A program made the position numbers and the translations under genes. DNA of 64,000 nt from Alkalidesulfovibrio alkalitolerans DSM 16529 (GTDB taxonomy: Bacteria > Desulfobacterota > Desulfovibrionia > Desulfovibrionales > Desulfovibrionaceae), in the NCBI RefSeq assembly GCF_000422245.1, contig NZ_ATHI01000007.1, forward strand, positions 18,973-82,972, written 5' to 3'. The number at the start of each line of letters is the position of its first letter. Position 1 is the stretch's first letter. Of the stretch, positions 34,869 to 43,283 are shown in pieces. The notes under the pieces were generated by a model. That model saw nothing but the letters and a program-made list of their open reading frames with translations. It searched no databases and had not been told where the DNA came from.

Positions 34869-35717
34869 TTATAGGTTTTCCAAAACCTTCTGGACTTCGT
34901 CGATGAGCTTTTTGGGCGTGGACGCCCCGGCCGTGAGCCCTACGCTCGAAAGGCCTCGCAGGCGTTCGAGAGGCAACTCCGAGGCCGTTTCCACATGCAC
35001 GCAGGGCACGCCCTCGTCGGCCACCACCTTGGCCAGGCGGCGTGTGTTGCCCGAATCGCGGCCACCCACGACGATCATGAATTCGACCTCCCGGGCCATG
35101 GCCAGAGCTTCTTTCTGGCGGTCGCGCGTGGCGTCGCAGATAGTTTCAAGAATGACCGCGTCGATGTCGGTCTTCGAAAGGAGTTTTTGAGCCATGTCCT
35201 GAAACATGACCTTGTCCTGCGTGGTCTGGGCCGCCAGACAGTATTTCTCGCCGGGCTTGAAGGGAAATTCCGCCAATTCCTCGGGAGAGTCGAAGACGAA
35301 TGCCCCGGCCGAGGCATAGCTCACGAGCCCCTTGACCTCGGGGTGCTCGGCCTCGCCGTAGAGGAGCACGATGCGGTCTTCCGAGGCCATGCGCTTGATG
35401 AGGATCTGGGCCTTCTTGACCCTCGGGCATGTGGCGTCGTGAATTTCGGCCTGGCGAGCGTCGAGCTCCATTTCCAGGTCGCGGGGAATGCCATGGGCGC
35501 GGATGACCACGCGCGAGCCCTGCGGGATGTCGCGGGGCAGATCGGCCACGCGCACGCCCAAGAGGTCGTACTCCGCCAGAACCTGCGGATTGTGGATGAT
35601 GGGACCAAAGGTGAGCACCGGGGCTCCCGTGTTTTCCTCGATCAAGGTGTCGAGCTTTCGCAGTGCGAGATCGACGCCCATGCAAAAGCCGGCCGTCTCG
35701 GCCCTGAGAACGTTCAT
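34869..35717 (-). CDS. ispH: 4-hydroxy-3-methylbut-2-enyl diphosphate reductase
   Basis: 282 residues. Last step of the MEP isoprenoid pathway, giving IPP and DMAPP. The three cluster-ligating cysteines are C12 (ETAGFCMGVDLA), C97 (DATCPRV) and C194 (ETICDATRDRQ); E and T residues of the active site (PQGSRVVIRAHG, EHPEVKG, TAGASTP) are present. Normal length. AGGGAGGGAGGG precedes the ATG at 35715-35717 (reverse complement). The cluster is assumed from the family. It is followed by cheV and preceded by dus, without obvious functional link. Confidence 0.96.
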   Translation of the reverse strand: MNVLRAETAGFCMGVDLALRKLDTLIEENTGAPVLTFGPIIHNPQVLAEYDLLGVRVADLPRDIPQGSRVVIRAHGIPRDLEMELDARQAEIHDATCPRVKKAQILIKRMASEDRIVLLYGEAEHPEVKGLVSYASAGAFVFDSPEELAEFPFKPGEKYCLAAQTTQDKVMFQDMAQKLLSKTDIDAVILETICDATRDRQKEALAMAREVEFMIVVGGRDSGNTRRLAKVVADEGVPCVHVETASELPLERLRGLSSVGLTAGASTPKKLIDEVQKVLENL

Positions 35718-35759
35718 GCCCTCCCTCCCTTGGATTGTCGCGCCACGTAACAAATTATT

Positions 35760-36782
35760 TTACGATGCCTCGCCCATGGGCGCAACGAGGTCGTTGTCGC
35801 CGGGCTCGACGCAGGCGTCGTCGATGGTTTCCAGCATGTCGGCGAGTTCGTGGACCATGGCCCAGTCGTGGCACAAGATCATGCGCTTGCGTATCTCCTT
35901 GGACCCCGGCAGGCCATGGACGAAACGCGGAATGACAGTGCGCAGTTTGAGCAGGTCCTTGCGCGGTTGACCGTATTCGGCGATGAGCGCGGCGTGCTCG
36001 CGCACAAACCCTGCGATGCGCCGCCCGGTGAGCGGTTCGGGGGAGCGGCCTGACAGAATCTCGCGCAGATCCTCGAAGATGCCTGGGTGGCGTAGCGCGC
36101 CGCGCGCGAACATGACCGCATCCACGCCGGTCTCGCGCAGACAACGGGCCGCATCCTGGGCCGAGAAGAGGTCGCCGCTGGCGATCACCGGCAGGCTCGT
36201 CGCGGACTTGAGCTCGGCCAGGGCCTTCCAGTGGGCCGAGCCGGAATACCCCTGGGCCGCGCTGCGCGGGTGCAGCGTAAGCCAGGCAACGCCCGTGTCG
36301 GCGAGGCGCTTGGCGGCCTCGATGAAGGTCTGTTCATCGTGCGTCCAGCCCAGGCGCAGCTTGACCCCCACCCGGCCTTCTCCGGCCCGAGAGACAAGGG
36401 CTAGGGCGAGTTCTGCCAGACGCGCGGGTTCGCGCATCAAGGCCGCGCCGCTGCCTGCTTTCACGACCTTGGGCACTGGGCAACCAGCGTTCAAGTCGAG
36501 GAATTGGAACCCTCGCGCGAGAACCATTTCCGCGGCTTTTGCCATGACCTCGGGGTCTGCCCCGAAAAGCTGGACCACGAGCGGCTGGTCGGCCGGGCAG
36601 GTGTCCAGCAGGCGGCCCGTGCCATGGGACGAAAAGAGCATGCCCTTGCCGCTGACCATTTCCGTCTCGCAGCAGGCCGCGCCGTGGGCGCGACACAGCA
36701 AACGGAAGGGCAGGTCGGAATAGCCGGCCAGCGGGGCCAGCCAGGGACGGTCCGGGGAGAGGGGGAGCGGCGCGTGGGTCAT
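35760..36782 (-). CDS. tRNA-dihydrouridine synthase
   Basis: 340 residues, FMN-dependent (beta/alpha)8 enzyme that reduces uridines in the tRNA D-loop. Blocks: LAPLAGYSDLPFRLLCRAHG (FMN-binding start), FLDLNAGCPVPKVVKAGSGAAL with the catalytic Cys that protonates the base, VGVKLRLGWTHDE, LHPRSAAQGYSGSAHW, VIASGDLFSAQDAARCL and VMFARGALRHPGIF. The C-terminal helical domain (residues about 250-340) binds tRNA. The DusA/DusB/DusC subclass was not resolved by eye. A 169-base spacer without recognisable features lies upstream. Confidence 0.93.
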   Translation of the reverse strand: MTHAPLPLSPDRPWLAPLAGYSDLPFRLLCRAHGAACCETEMVSGKGMLFSSHGTGRLLDTCPADQPLVVQLFGADPEVMAKAAEMVLARGFQFLDLNAGCPVPKVVKAGSGAALMREPARLAELALALVSRAGEGRVGVKLRLGWTHDEQTFIEAAKRLADTGVAWLTLHPRSAAQGYSGSAHWKALAELKSATSLPVIASGDLFSAQDAARCLRETGVDAVMFARGALRHPGIFEDLREILSGRSPEPLTGRRIAGFVREHAALIAEYGQPRKDLLKLRTVIPRFVHGLPGSKEIRKRMILCHDWAMVHELADMLETIDDACVEPGDNDLVAPMGEAS

Positions 36783-36951
36783 GGAGGTGAAAACGTGCGA
36801 CCTTGGGGCGGGTTTGTCAAGAGCGGGTCGCGTTGCGGATATTCATGCACGCCGGGAAGAAGGAGGGGGAGCGCCGGTGTGGCAGGCGGCGCTCCCCGTG
36901 AGGCGTGTGTGGCGTGTGAAGGCAGGGGCTGGTCGTGGATGGGCACGCGGC

Positions 36952-37260
36952 TCAGGCGGCCGCGAGGAGGGAGTCGAGGTTGTGCCGGATGCGTTGGTAG
37001 AGCGGATTGTCCGCGCCGAGGCGCATCGCGACGTTTTCAAGGGCCAATTCGTAGTTGCGCCGCGCACTGCGCACATCGCCTTGCATCCGCTGCACCAGGG
37101 CCATATTGCTGCGGATCTTGGCCTGATGGATGGGCGAGCCGACGCGCGCGGCTTCGGCCAAAGCCTCGTTCAAGCGTTCCAGGGCTTCCGTGTGGTTGCC
37201 GTCGTTGAAGGCGTCCATGCCGCTTTTCACGATTTCGCCGATGGCCTTGCAAGCGCACAT
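36952..37260 (-). CDS. Small TPR-like protein following the DUF2325 gene
   Basis: 102 residues. The sequence reads as two to three helix pairs with TPR spacing: GMDAFNDGNHTEALERLNEALAEA and MALVQRMQGDVRSARRNYELALENV. The start MCACKAIGEIV places a C-x-C at the N-terminus. It lies 27 bases downstream of the DUF2325 gene on the same strand, with a fair ribosome-binding site, so both should be under the Fur-box-bearing promoter region upstream. No function is known to me; co-transcription hints at a shared role in the iron response. Confidence 0.75.
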   Translation of the reverse strand: MCACKAIGEIVKSGMDAFNDGNHTEALERLNEALAEAARVGSPIHQAKIRSNMALVQRMQGDVRSARRNYELALENVAMRLGADNPLYQRIRHNLDSLLAAA

Positions 37261-37287
37261 ATCTTGCTCCTTTGGGAATTCAGGGTT

Positions 37288-37569
37288 TCAGGACTGGAGG
37301 CGGTTCAGGCAATCCCTGAGGGCGGCCGTTCCGCAGGCGTGCATCAGGATGCAGGGGATGTTGCGCGAGCGGGCCGTCTTTTCGGCCTGACGTTTAGCCG
37401 TGTGCGAGACCTTGTTGGTACACACGATGATCGCGCACGGGCACCCGATCTTGTCGCAGATGTCGCGCTCCGAACCCTCGAACCATTTGAGCTTCAGCCC
37501 CCTCTCCGAGGCCAGCCTCTCATAGTCCTTTCTGAGTCGAGTCATTCCGCCGATCATGGCTGCGCACAT
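37288..37569 (-). CDS. DUF2325 domain protein, putatively Fur regulated
   Basis: 93 residues. The family pattern is clear: MCAAMIGGMTRLRKDYERLA at the N-terminus, IGCPCAIIVCTNKVSHTAKR in the middle and CILMHACGTAALRDCL at the end, a small Rossmann-like fold with several conserved cysteines. Function of DUF2325 is not established. GGAGG precedes the ATG. A 19-base Fur-box-like sequence lies 46 bases upstream (37615-37633), so expression probably falls when iron is plentiful. The TPR-like gene follows it. Confidence 0.85.
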   Translation of the reverse strand: MCAAMIGGMTRLRKDYERLASERGLKLKWFEGSERDICDKIGCPCAIIVCTNKVSHTAKRQAEKTARSRNIPCILMHACGTAALRDCLNRLQS

Positions 37570-37614
37570 GGTGACCTCCGTTTGCTCCCTTGCTTACGTG
37601 AGGCCATCTTTAAT

Positions 37615-37633
37615 GAAGATGAAAATCATTGTC
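37615..37633. promoter_or_regulatory. Fur box candidate
   Basis: GAAGATGAAAATCATTGTC matches the classic 19-base Fur consensus at 15 of 19 positions by direct comparison and keeps both inverted halves. It lies 46 bases upstream of the DUF2325 start, where a repressor would cover the promoter. The flanks are AT-rich, unlike the surrounding DNA. Confidence 0.65.
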
Positions 37634-37812
37634 AATTAAAACCGGGGTCCAAATGAAAAAAGTTTTCAATCCGCCTCTCGCTTTCATCCCGAAGGTGCCT
37701 AACCATGCCACGTTGCGACGCGATGACGATCGTGCGCCAAAGGCGATGAAAGGAGGGCGGGAAAGCTCGGTTGCCGGAGTGGGGGGAAGAGAGAGGCGAG
37801 GCTCGGGGCGGT

Positions 37813-38622
37813 TCAGACGGTCAGGCCGCGAAGGCTCGGACGCGGGCCCCGGCCCAGATAGGGGGCCAGCAGCGGCGAGGGCGGCGAAGCTTCGTGGTGC
37901 ATGCCGAGGCAGGTCAGGGCAGGGCGGCCGGAGCGATCCACACGCAGGGCGTGCTCCAGGAACGGGAGCAACCCCGGCAGGGCACCTGGTTTCGTGGCCG
38001 CGACCCGGTAGCTGCCGCGCGTGTCGTCCAGCGTGGCCGCGAGGCGGATGCTGCCCGCCTCGGGATGGCGGCCGTCGAGCGTCAGCCGCGAGAGGCCCCC
38101 GCCGTCCTCCGCGAGTCTTTCAAGAGCCGGGCTGTCGGGCAGATGGAAAGGCAGATAGGCGAGCGAGGCTTTATGGGATGCGAGGAATGCGCCCAAAGGG
38201 GCAAGGGCGCATTCCACGGCGCGGTGAGCGGCGCGAATTGCCGGGGTGGCGCGAACTTCCGCGGTGAGCCGCACGATGCGGTCGGCCGGAGATTCAGCGC
38301 CTGCCGGACAGATATCCAGGCGAGCGAAAATATCTTCGAAAGCATAGCGGGCCGCGAGATAGTCGGCCGCCAGATCGGCAGGGGTAGCCGCGCCATCGGA
38401 CTGCACGAGGCGCAGCACGATTTCGGGCCACAGTGCGGCGATGCTGAAGGTGAGCAGGGTTCCGGGTCTGGGGTCGCCGCCGAGCGGGGCCAGGAGGCGG
38501 CAGCCCTGGGCATCGATCCAATAAAGGCCGGCGCTCTCCTGTTCGAGTACGCGGCCGCGAATGGTTTCGCCAGGGGAATGTCGGGCGCGAAAGGCGGTCA
38601 CTCTGTCGGGGTGCTGGCGCAT
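37813..38622 (-). CDS. Hypothetical protein at the end of the flagellar operon
   Basis: 269 residues, not recognised. The N-terminus (residues about 15-65: SPGETIRGRVLEQESAGLYW then GPLGGDPRPGTLLTFSI-like LLAPLGGDPRPGTLLTFSI) looks like a small beta-barrel, comparable to domains found in flagellar or PilZ-type proteins, but no motif is diagnostic. The middle is alpha-helical (ADLAADYLAARYAFEDIFARL) and the C-terminus is rich in Ala, Arg and Pro. No signal peptide or membrane segment. Last gene of the minus-strand run that begins with fliR, 35 bases after the preceding gene. The base usage and strand agree with a real gene. Confidence 0.65.
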   Translation of the reverse strand: MRQHPDRVTAFRARHSPGETIRGRVLEQESAGLYWIDAQGCRLLAPLGGDPRPGTLLTFSIAALWPEIVLRLVQSDGAATPADLAADYLAARYAFEDIFARLDICPAGAESPADRIVRLTAEVRATPAIRAAHRAVECALAPLGAFLASHKASLAYLPFHLPDSPALERLAEDGGGLSRLTLDGRHPEAGSIRLAATLDDTRGSYRVAATKPGALPGLLPFLEHALRVDRSGRPALTCLGMHHEASPPSPLLAPYLGRGPRPSLRGLTV

Positions 38623-38657
38623 TGGGAACCGTCTCCCGGTTCATGGGAGGTGCCGTG

Positions 38658-39074
38658 TTAGGACGCGGCCTGTTCGATGATGAATTCGACCTCGTCCACG
38701 GACATGCCCGTGGAGCGCGCGAGTTCTTGAGCGGACTTGCCGCGCTTGTGCCCTGTGAGTACGATCTCGCGCAGGAATTCCGGCGAACGCGACATTTCCT
38801 GGGCCTGTTTGAGCAGTTTGGAAAGCTCCTTGGCTCGGGCTGCGAGGGCTTGGTCCAGGGCCGCGAGCTCTGCCTGGCGCTCCTCGAAGGAGGCCACGAG
38901 TTCACGCTCCATCTGGGTGTTGAAACGCAGCTTGTTGAGCAATTCCTCCTGCTTGTCGCGTAGCTTGGAGAGGACTTCCTCGCTTTTTCGCAGGCGCAGG
39001 AAAAATACGATCACCAATCCGAGGAGCAGAACCTCGAACACGGTGAGGAGGACCAGGAGCAATTCCATCGACAT
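38658..39074 (-). CDS. Membrane-anchored coiled-coil protein with C-terminal helix-turn-helix, flagellar locus
   Basis: 138 residues. One N-terminal transmembrane segment (MELLLVLLTVFEVLLLGLVI and on, residues about 3-26) is followed by a coiled coil (about 29-95, K/E/Q/L-rich). The C-terminal piece, REIVLTGHKRGKSAQELARSTGMSVDEVEFIIEQ (about 101-135), has helix-turn-helix-like spacing. This three-part layout is that of the DUF6115-type proteins often found in flagellar operons; their job is unknown. It lies between two small genes downstream of fliL. Confidence 0.75.
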   Translation of the reverse strand: MSMELLLVLLTVFEVLLLGLVIVFFLRLRKSEEVLSKLRDKQEELLNKLRFNTQMERELVASFEERQAELAALDQALAARAKELSKLLKQAQEMSRSPEFLREIVLTGHKRGKSAQELARSTGMSVDEVEFIIEQAAS

Positions 39075-39085
39075 GAACGCCGCCG

Positions 39086-39418
39086 TCAGATCTTGATGTT
39101 GATGAGATTGCCGGTCCAGGGCGAGGCGTTGGACGCGGTATTCATTTCCTCGGAGGAATCGCCCTTGGAATGCTGGCGGGTACCTGCGTCGCCCTGCTGG
39201 CCTCCTCCCGCGCCTTCCCGGTCCACGAGCTTGGACTTTTCGGTACGCTCTATTTCCTGGACCTGTTCCTTGGACAGTTCGTGCTGCTGGACCGCCTTTT
39301 CGAAAAGCGCGGCACGTTGCTGGTCGGGATGCGTGCGCAAGGCCGTGGCCACCTTGGAGAGGTGGGGAAGCTGCTGGATGAGCAGATTCAGGTCGACCAT
39401 GTTCGGCGGCGGCATCAT
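39086..39418 (-). CDS. Small hypothetical protein coupled to fliL
   Basis: 110 residues, not recognised. The N-terminal half is helical (VDLNLLIQQLPHLSKVATAL, then AALFEKAVQQHELSKEQVQE); the C-terminal half is Gly/Ser/Gln-rich and looks disordered. No membrane segment or signal peptide. The ATG overlaps the fliL stop as ATGA, which argues for translation and for a role linked to flagella. Similar small genes follow fliL in relatives as far as I recall. Confidence 0.65.
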   Translation of the reverse strand: MMPPPNMVDLNLLIQQLPHLSKVATALRTHPDQQRAALFEKAVQQHELSKEQVQEIERTEKSKLVDREGAGGGQQGDAGTRQHSKGDSSEEMNTASNASPWTGNLINIKI

Positions 39419-40146
39419 TGCACCAGATATTTGTCTATAAGGATCGTTTCGATGTTGTCGTGCGCGACGAACTTGTTGAGTACCGAAAGAATGTCGCTCT
39501 TCAGTGTCTCCAGGTTCTCCGTGTCTGCGAGGAACGCGAACTCCTTGTTCTTCACGTAGTAGTAAACTGCATCGCGCAACTGGAACGTCTTTGCCGAGAT
39601 CTCGCCTTCGGCCAGCTTGTTGGTGGCGACGATCGTAAATTGTAAATGCAAAAAACGTACCTTGCCGTCTTTGTCGATCAGTTCGATCCAGAACGGGTCA
39701 AAGGTGACGTTGAGGTCCACCGCCTCGGGAGCTGGTTTTTCAGCTTCTTTGATGGGCTGTTCAGCCGGTTCGTCCGGCTCGGGAGTCTTTTCAGGCCAGA
39801 GTACGATGGCGAGGATTGCGGCGAGCAGCAGCGCAAGGCCGCCTGCGGCGAAAAACAGGAATTTCTTGGTCAGCCATGCCGGGACGGCGATGACGCGTTT
39901 CTTTTCGGCCGGAGCCGCCTGGGCCAGCGCCTCTTCGGCCGAGATGTCCTCTTCGGGTTCATCTTCCTCTTCTTCGAGGAAGGGGGCGTCGTCGAGGTCG
40001 AGTTCGACCTTCTGCAACGCCCTGGGAACCTCGTCGCTTTCATCGAGGTTCCGTTCGTCGAGTCTGGCCTTCTCCTCTTGGGAACCGCCTCCCAGGGGAT
40101 TGGCGGCGCCGAGCGGATCGTCGCCGTCGGGAACCATGAAAACCAT
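39415..40146 (-). CDS. fliL: Flagellar basal-body-associated protein FliL
   Basis: 243 residues. An acidic cytoplasmic N-terminus of about 85 residues (longer than in E. coli FliL) precedes one transmembrane helix (KFLFFAAGGLALLLAAILAIVLW). The periplasmic FliL domain follows (about 140-243: VDLNVTFDPFWIELIDKDGK, FLHLQFTIVATN, LRDAVYYYVKNK, ILSVLNKFVAHDNIETILIDKYLVQ). FliL surrounds the stator and supports torque. An ATG three codons downstream is an alternative start. Located in a flagellar operon between cheY and two small genes. Confidence 0.88.
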   Translation of the reverse strand: MVFMVPDGDDPLGAANPLGGGSQEEKARLDERNLDESDEVPRALQKVELDLDDAPFLEEEEDEPEEDISAEEALAQAAPAEKKRVIAVPAWLTKKFLFFAAGGLALLLAAILAIVLWPEKTPEPDEPAEQPIKEAEKPAPEAVDLNVTFDPFWIELIDKDGKVRFLHLQFTIVATNKLAEGEISAKTFQLRDAVYYYVKNKEFAFLADTENLETLKSDILSVLNKFVAHDNIETILIDKYLVQ

Positions 40147-40181
40147 CCTCGCCCCTTGAGAGAAGGCCTACCGAGGCCCGT

Positions 40182-40565
40182 CTATTTTCCGAAGATCTTT
40201 TCGATCTTCTGCCCCAGCGTGTCGGCCGTGAAAGGCTTGACGATGTAATTGGAGACTTTGGCCTGCACGGCCTCGATGATGTTCTCCTGCTGCGCCTCGG
40301 CCGTGACCATGAGGAACGGCAGGTCCGCGAACTCCTCGCTGGCCCGCACCTTGCGCAGGAGTTCGATGCCGGTCATCTGCGGCATGTTCCAGTCAGAGAC
40401 GATGAAATCGATCTTGTCCTTGTTCAGGATCTCCCACGCGGTGGAGCCGTCGTCCGCCTCGACAACGTTGTTGAAGCCGAGTTGCTTGAGAATGTTGCGC
40501 ACGATGCGGCGCATCGTCGAGAAGTCGTCCACCACGAGGATGCGCATATTCGGATTGGCGGCCAT
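40182..40565 (-). CDS. cheY: Chemotaxis response regulator CheY
   Basis: 127 residues, a single receiver domain. The acidic pair is in [19 protein letters not shown], the phospho-acceptor Asp in [16 protein letters not shown], the Thr in [11 protein letters not shown] and the Lys in [11 protein letters not shown], all as in CheY of E. coli (VDD, D57, T87, K109). Phospho-CheY binds the flagellar switch and alters rotation. The gene is inside the flagellar operon, just after fliA; the kinase CheA is not in the window. Confidence 0.94.
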   Translation of the reverse strand: MAANPNMRILVVDDFSTMRRIVRNILKQLGFNNVVEADDGSTAWEILNKDKIDFIVSDWNMPQMTGIELLRKVRASEEFADLPFLMVTAEAQQENIIEAVQAKVSNYIVKPFTADTLGQKIEKIFGK

Positions 40566-40581
40566 GACTGCTCCGGTCTCG

Positions 40582-41376
40582 TTAAGTGAGGTCGCCCTCG
40601 TAGTGCTCCTTGAAGAGGATACGGAGCTTTCCGAGGGCTTGTGAGTGAAGTTGCGAAACGCGGCCTTCTGTTATGTCCATGACCTCGGCCGTCTCCCGCA
40701 TATTCAGTTCTTCGCCGTAATAAAGAGATAATACGAGTTTTTCGCGTGGCGTCAATTCATCAATAAGGGAGGCGATTTTGTCAACGATTTCCTGAAAAGC
40801 CGTCAGATGGAACGGGTCGTTTTCATGGCTGGCTTTCTTCATGGAGGCCAGGTTCTCGGACAGGGTCTCCAGGCTCACGCAGACCTGATTTTGCATCATT
40901 TCCAGACCGTAATCCACGTCCTTCTCGCTGAGACCCGTTTCGCGCACAAGATCGTCGAGACTTGCCGGGCTGCCTGTCTCGCCTTCGATGCGGCGTGAGG
41001 TCTCTTCGATGAGCCTAATTTTTTGACGCAGATTGCGCGAGAACCAGTCCAGGCGGCGCAACTCGTCGAGCATTGCCCCCTTGATGCGGTTTTCGGCGTA
41101 GGTCTCGAACTTGATGTTGTGCGAGGCGTCAAATTTCTTGAGCGCTTCGAGAAGGCCGAGCGAGCCCGCGCTGATGAGCTCGTTCAGCTCGATGTTGCGG
41201 GGCAGCTTCGCCTTCAGACGCAGCCCGATGATCTTGATCTTGGGCGCGTAGTGGCGGACGATCTCTTCCTTGTCCCGGTGCGGCAGGTCGTCGAACGTGG
41301 TTTCGCCACGTTCGAGCCTACGCCACGGACTGTTCCTGGAAGAGGATCTTTTTCCAGAAGAATTTGATGTTTCCAT
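40582..41376 (-). CDS. fliA: RNA polymerase sigma factor FliA (sigma-28)
   Basis: 264 residues. Group 3 sigma factor for late flagellar genes. Region 2: [38 protein letters not shown] and [22 protein letters not shown] (the -10 recognition block); region 3: [18 protein letters not shown]; region 4: [26 protein letters not shown] then [17 protein letters not shown]. The N-terminus overlaps the end of flhG by 59 bases; no better internal start is evident. Lies between flhG and cheY, the usual order in polar flagellates. Anti-sigma FlgM is not in the window. Confidence 0.94.
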   Translation of the reverse strand: METSNSSGKRSSSRNSPWRRLERGETTFDDLPHRDKEEIVRHYAPKIKIIGLRLKAKLPRNIELNELISAGSLGLLEALKKFDASHNIKFETYAENRIKGAMLDELRRLDWFSRNLRQKIRLIEETSRRIEGETGSPASLDDLVRETGLSEKDVDYGLEMMQNQVCVSLETLSENLASMKKASHENDPFHLTAFQEIVDKIASLIDELTPREKLVLSLYYGEELNMRETAEVMDITEGRVSQLHSQALGKLRILFKEHYEGDLT

Positions 41377-42142
41377 CGAGTCTCGTGGCTGGCTGCCAGC
41401 AGTTGACCGCGTCCGCGATCCCGGCCACGGCGCGCGCGGCCGGGCTTTCGGGTGAGCGGATGCAGAAGGGTACCTGGGCGATCACCGCCCGGCGCACGGC
41501 CTCGTCCGGCGGCACATGACCCACCATGTCGAGCGAGACGCCGTCCAGAAAATGGTCGCAAGCTTTGTACAGCGTGGTGAACACGTTCTTCGCGGTCTTG
41601 ACGTCGGGAGCCATGTTGATCACGACCCGGAATCTGTCGATGCCGTGGGAATTCTTGAGCACTTTGATCACGGCATAGGCATCGGTCAGGGACGTGGGTT
41701 CGGGCGTGACAACGAGCAGGCGCTCCTGCACGGCCAGATTGAAGTAAAGTACATTGTCGCTCAAGCCCGCGCCCGTGTCCACGATCAGGAAATCCACCTC
41801 GTTTTCGAGGCTGTCCATGGATTCGAGGAGTTCGAGCTTTTGGCCCGTGGAGAGAGAGAGCATACCCTCCACGCCCGAGGCGGCGGGCAGGATGCTGAAG
41901 CCGTATTCCGTGGGCAGGAGGATGTCCTCGACGGAAACCCCCTCGTGGAAGAGATGAAAAAGCGTACGCTCGGGAGCCAGGCCCAGCAGGACGTCCACAT
42001 TGGCCAGCCCCAGGTCGGCGTCCATGAGCACCACCCGGCGGCCGAGAGCGGCCAGACGGCAGGCGAGGTTCACCGAAAGGTTGGTCTTGCCCACGCCTCC
42101 CTTGCCGGAGGTCACGGAGAGCACCAAGGGGTAGTTGGCCAT
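41318..42142 (-). CDS. flhG: Flagellar number regulator FlhG (FleN/MinD-like ATPase)
   Basis: 274 residues. Deviant Walker A VTSGKGGVGKTNLSVNLA (residues about 9-25) and LMDADLGLANVDVLLGL are the ParA/MinD-class signatures; DFLIVDTGAGLSDNVLYF is the Walker B region. FlhG restrains flagellar number and works with FlhF, encoded directly upstream. The C-terminal part ([17 protein letters not shown]) may form the membrane-targeting helix. The ATG giving MANYPLVLSVTSG is chosen because the P-loop begins within a few residues, as in the family. Its 3' end overlaps fliA. Confidence 0.93.
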   Translation of the reverse strand: MANYPLVLSVTSGKGGVGKTNLSVNLACRLAALGRRVVLMDADLGLANVDVLLGLAPERTLFHLFHEGVSVEDILLPTEYGFSILPAASGVEGMLSLSTGQKLELLESMDSLENEVDFLIVDTGAGLSDNVLYFNLAVQERLLVVTPEPTSLTDAYAVIKVLKNSHGIDRFRVVINMAPDVKTAKNVFTTLYKACDHFLDGVSLDMVGHVPPDEAVRRAVIAQVPFCIRSPESPAARAVAGIADAVNCWQPATRLDGNIKFFWKKILFQEQSVA

Positions 42143-42164
42143 CTGCGTCACGTTCCTTTGCGCC

Positions 42165-43283
42165 TTAGGCCGCCTGCCCTGTCGCGTGGCCCTGACGGGG
42201 GGCGTCTTGCGCGGCCTTGGGCAGTTCATGCTTGAAGAGCAGCTTCCACAGGGTCATGGCCTCGGTCAACGGGGCCGCGTCGCGGAGTCCGGGACCGCCG
42301 ACCAGGGCGCTCGTGGGCAGTCCGCAGGATTCGGCCGCGTTGACGATCGACCCGAACGTACAGGCTTCGTCGAGCTTCGTCCAGATCAGGGAAACCGTTT
42401 TGGCGGTGCGGTAGGTGTCCAGGAAGCTGTCGATCTGGGCTGGCGCGTAATGCGGCGAAAGGAGCAGGTGCACGTCCATGGAGGGAATCTCGGCCATTCC
42501 GAGTTCGCGCAGCACGTTCCCCAGGCGTTTGCCGCGCGCCACTGCGGGCAGATCGACGAAGACGCGATCGAAGCCGTGCAGGGCGGCCATGACGTCGGCC
42601 GCGTCGTCGGGACCGTGGATTTCGCGAAAGGTCATCTTCGAGAGCTGGGCGTAGTGCTTGAGCAGAAGGCGTCCCTTGCCGCGCTCGCAGTCAGCGCTGA
42701 CGAGGCAGATGCGGGCCTTGGGCGAGGCTTTCTGCACGGCAAGGGCCATGCGGATGAGCTGCGTCGTCTTGCCCACGCCGCTCGGCCCTGAAAATGCCTG
42801 CACTTTGTGGGGGAAGGCGGCGGGCGTCAGCGCCCTGACAGGCACGACCTCGGAGAGCGCCTTGAGCAGCGAGCAGTCGCGATCGCGACTCAGACGCGCG
42901 AAAAGTCGGATCACCACCTGACGATGGACTCCGTCTTCTTCGAGAAAGCGCAGGCCCTGCTGCTGCAGCGGGGTGAGGCTTTCGAGGTCGATGCGGTCTC
43001 CGGCCAGGCCGAGCAGCACCTCTTTGATCTGTCCCCATTCGCGCTTGAGGCTCATGACGTCCTCCCGTGTGTCCGAGTCGGGTGAGGCTCCGCCGCCGGG
43101 GCCGGATTGTCCTGCACCGTCGCCGGGCGTTTCATGCTCCACGGCGGCCATGACTTCGCAAAAGCAGATGCCGTTTTCCCGCTTGGACTGCGTGGAGAGG
43201 ATCACGGCGCCCGCTCCGAGCTCCCGCTTCACCTGGTCCAGCACGGCCTTCGTGTTCTTGCCGCGAAACGTCTTAACCCGCAT
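42165..43283 (-). CDS. flhF: Flagellar biosynthesis GTPase FlhF
   Basis: 372 residues. SRP-type GTPase that places the flagellum at the cell pole. N-terminal B domain (MRVKTFRGKNTKAVLDQVKR, LGAGAVILSTQSKRENG), a low-complexity linker rich in Gly/Pro/Asp (about 52-72), then the N and G domains: GPSGVGKTTQLIRMALAV (P-loop), CLVSADCERGKGRLLLKHYAQ, VFVDLPAVARG (the usual DTAG here reads DLPA), LIWTKLDEACTFGSIVNAAE (TKxD and the following signature). The Walker B/G3 change to DLPA is unusual. Overlaps the flhA stop by 11 bases. Confidence 0.93.
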   Translation of the reverse strand: MRVKTFRGKNTKAVLDQVKRELGAGAVILSTQSKRENGICFCEVMAAVEHETPGDGAGQSGPGGGASPDSDTREDVMSLKREWGQIKEVLLGLAGDRIDLESLTPLQQQGLRFLEEDGVHRQVVIRLFARLSRDRDCSLLKALSEVVPVRALTPAAFPHKVQAFSGPSGVGKTTQLIRMALAVQKASPKARICLVSADCERGKGRLLLKHYAQLSKMTFREIHGPDDAADVMAALHGFDRVFVDLPAVARGKRLGNVLRELGMAEIPSMDVHLLLSPHYAPAQIDSFLDTYRTAKTVSLIWTKLDEACTFGSIVNAAESCGLPTSALVGGPGLRDAAPLTEAMTLWKLLFKHELPKAAQDAPRQGHATGQAA

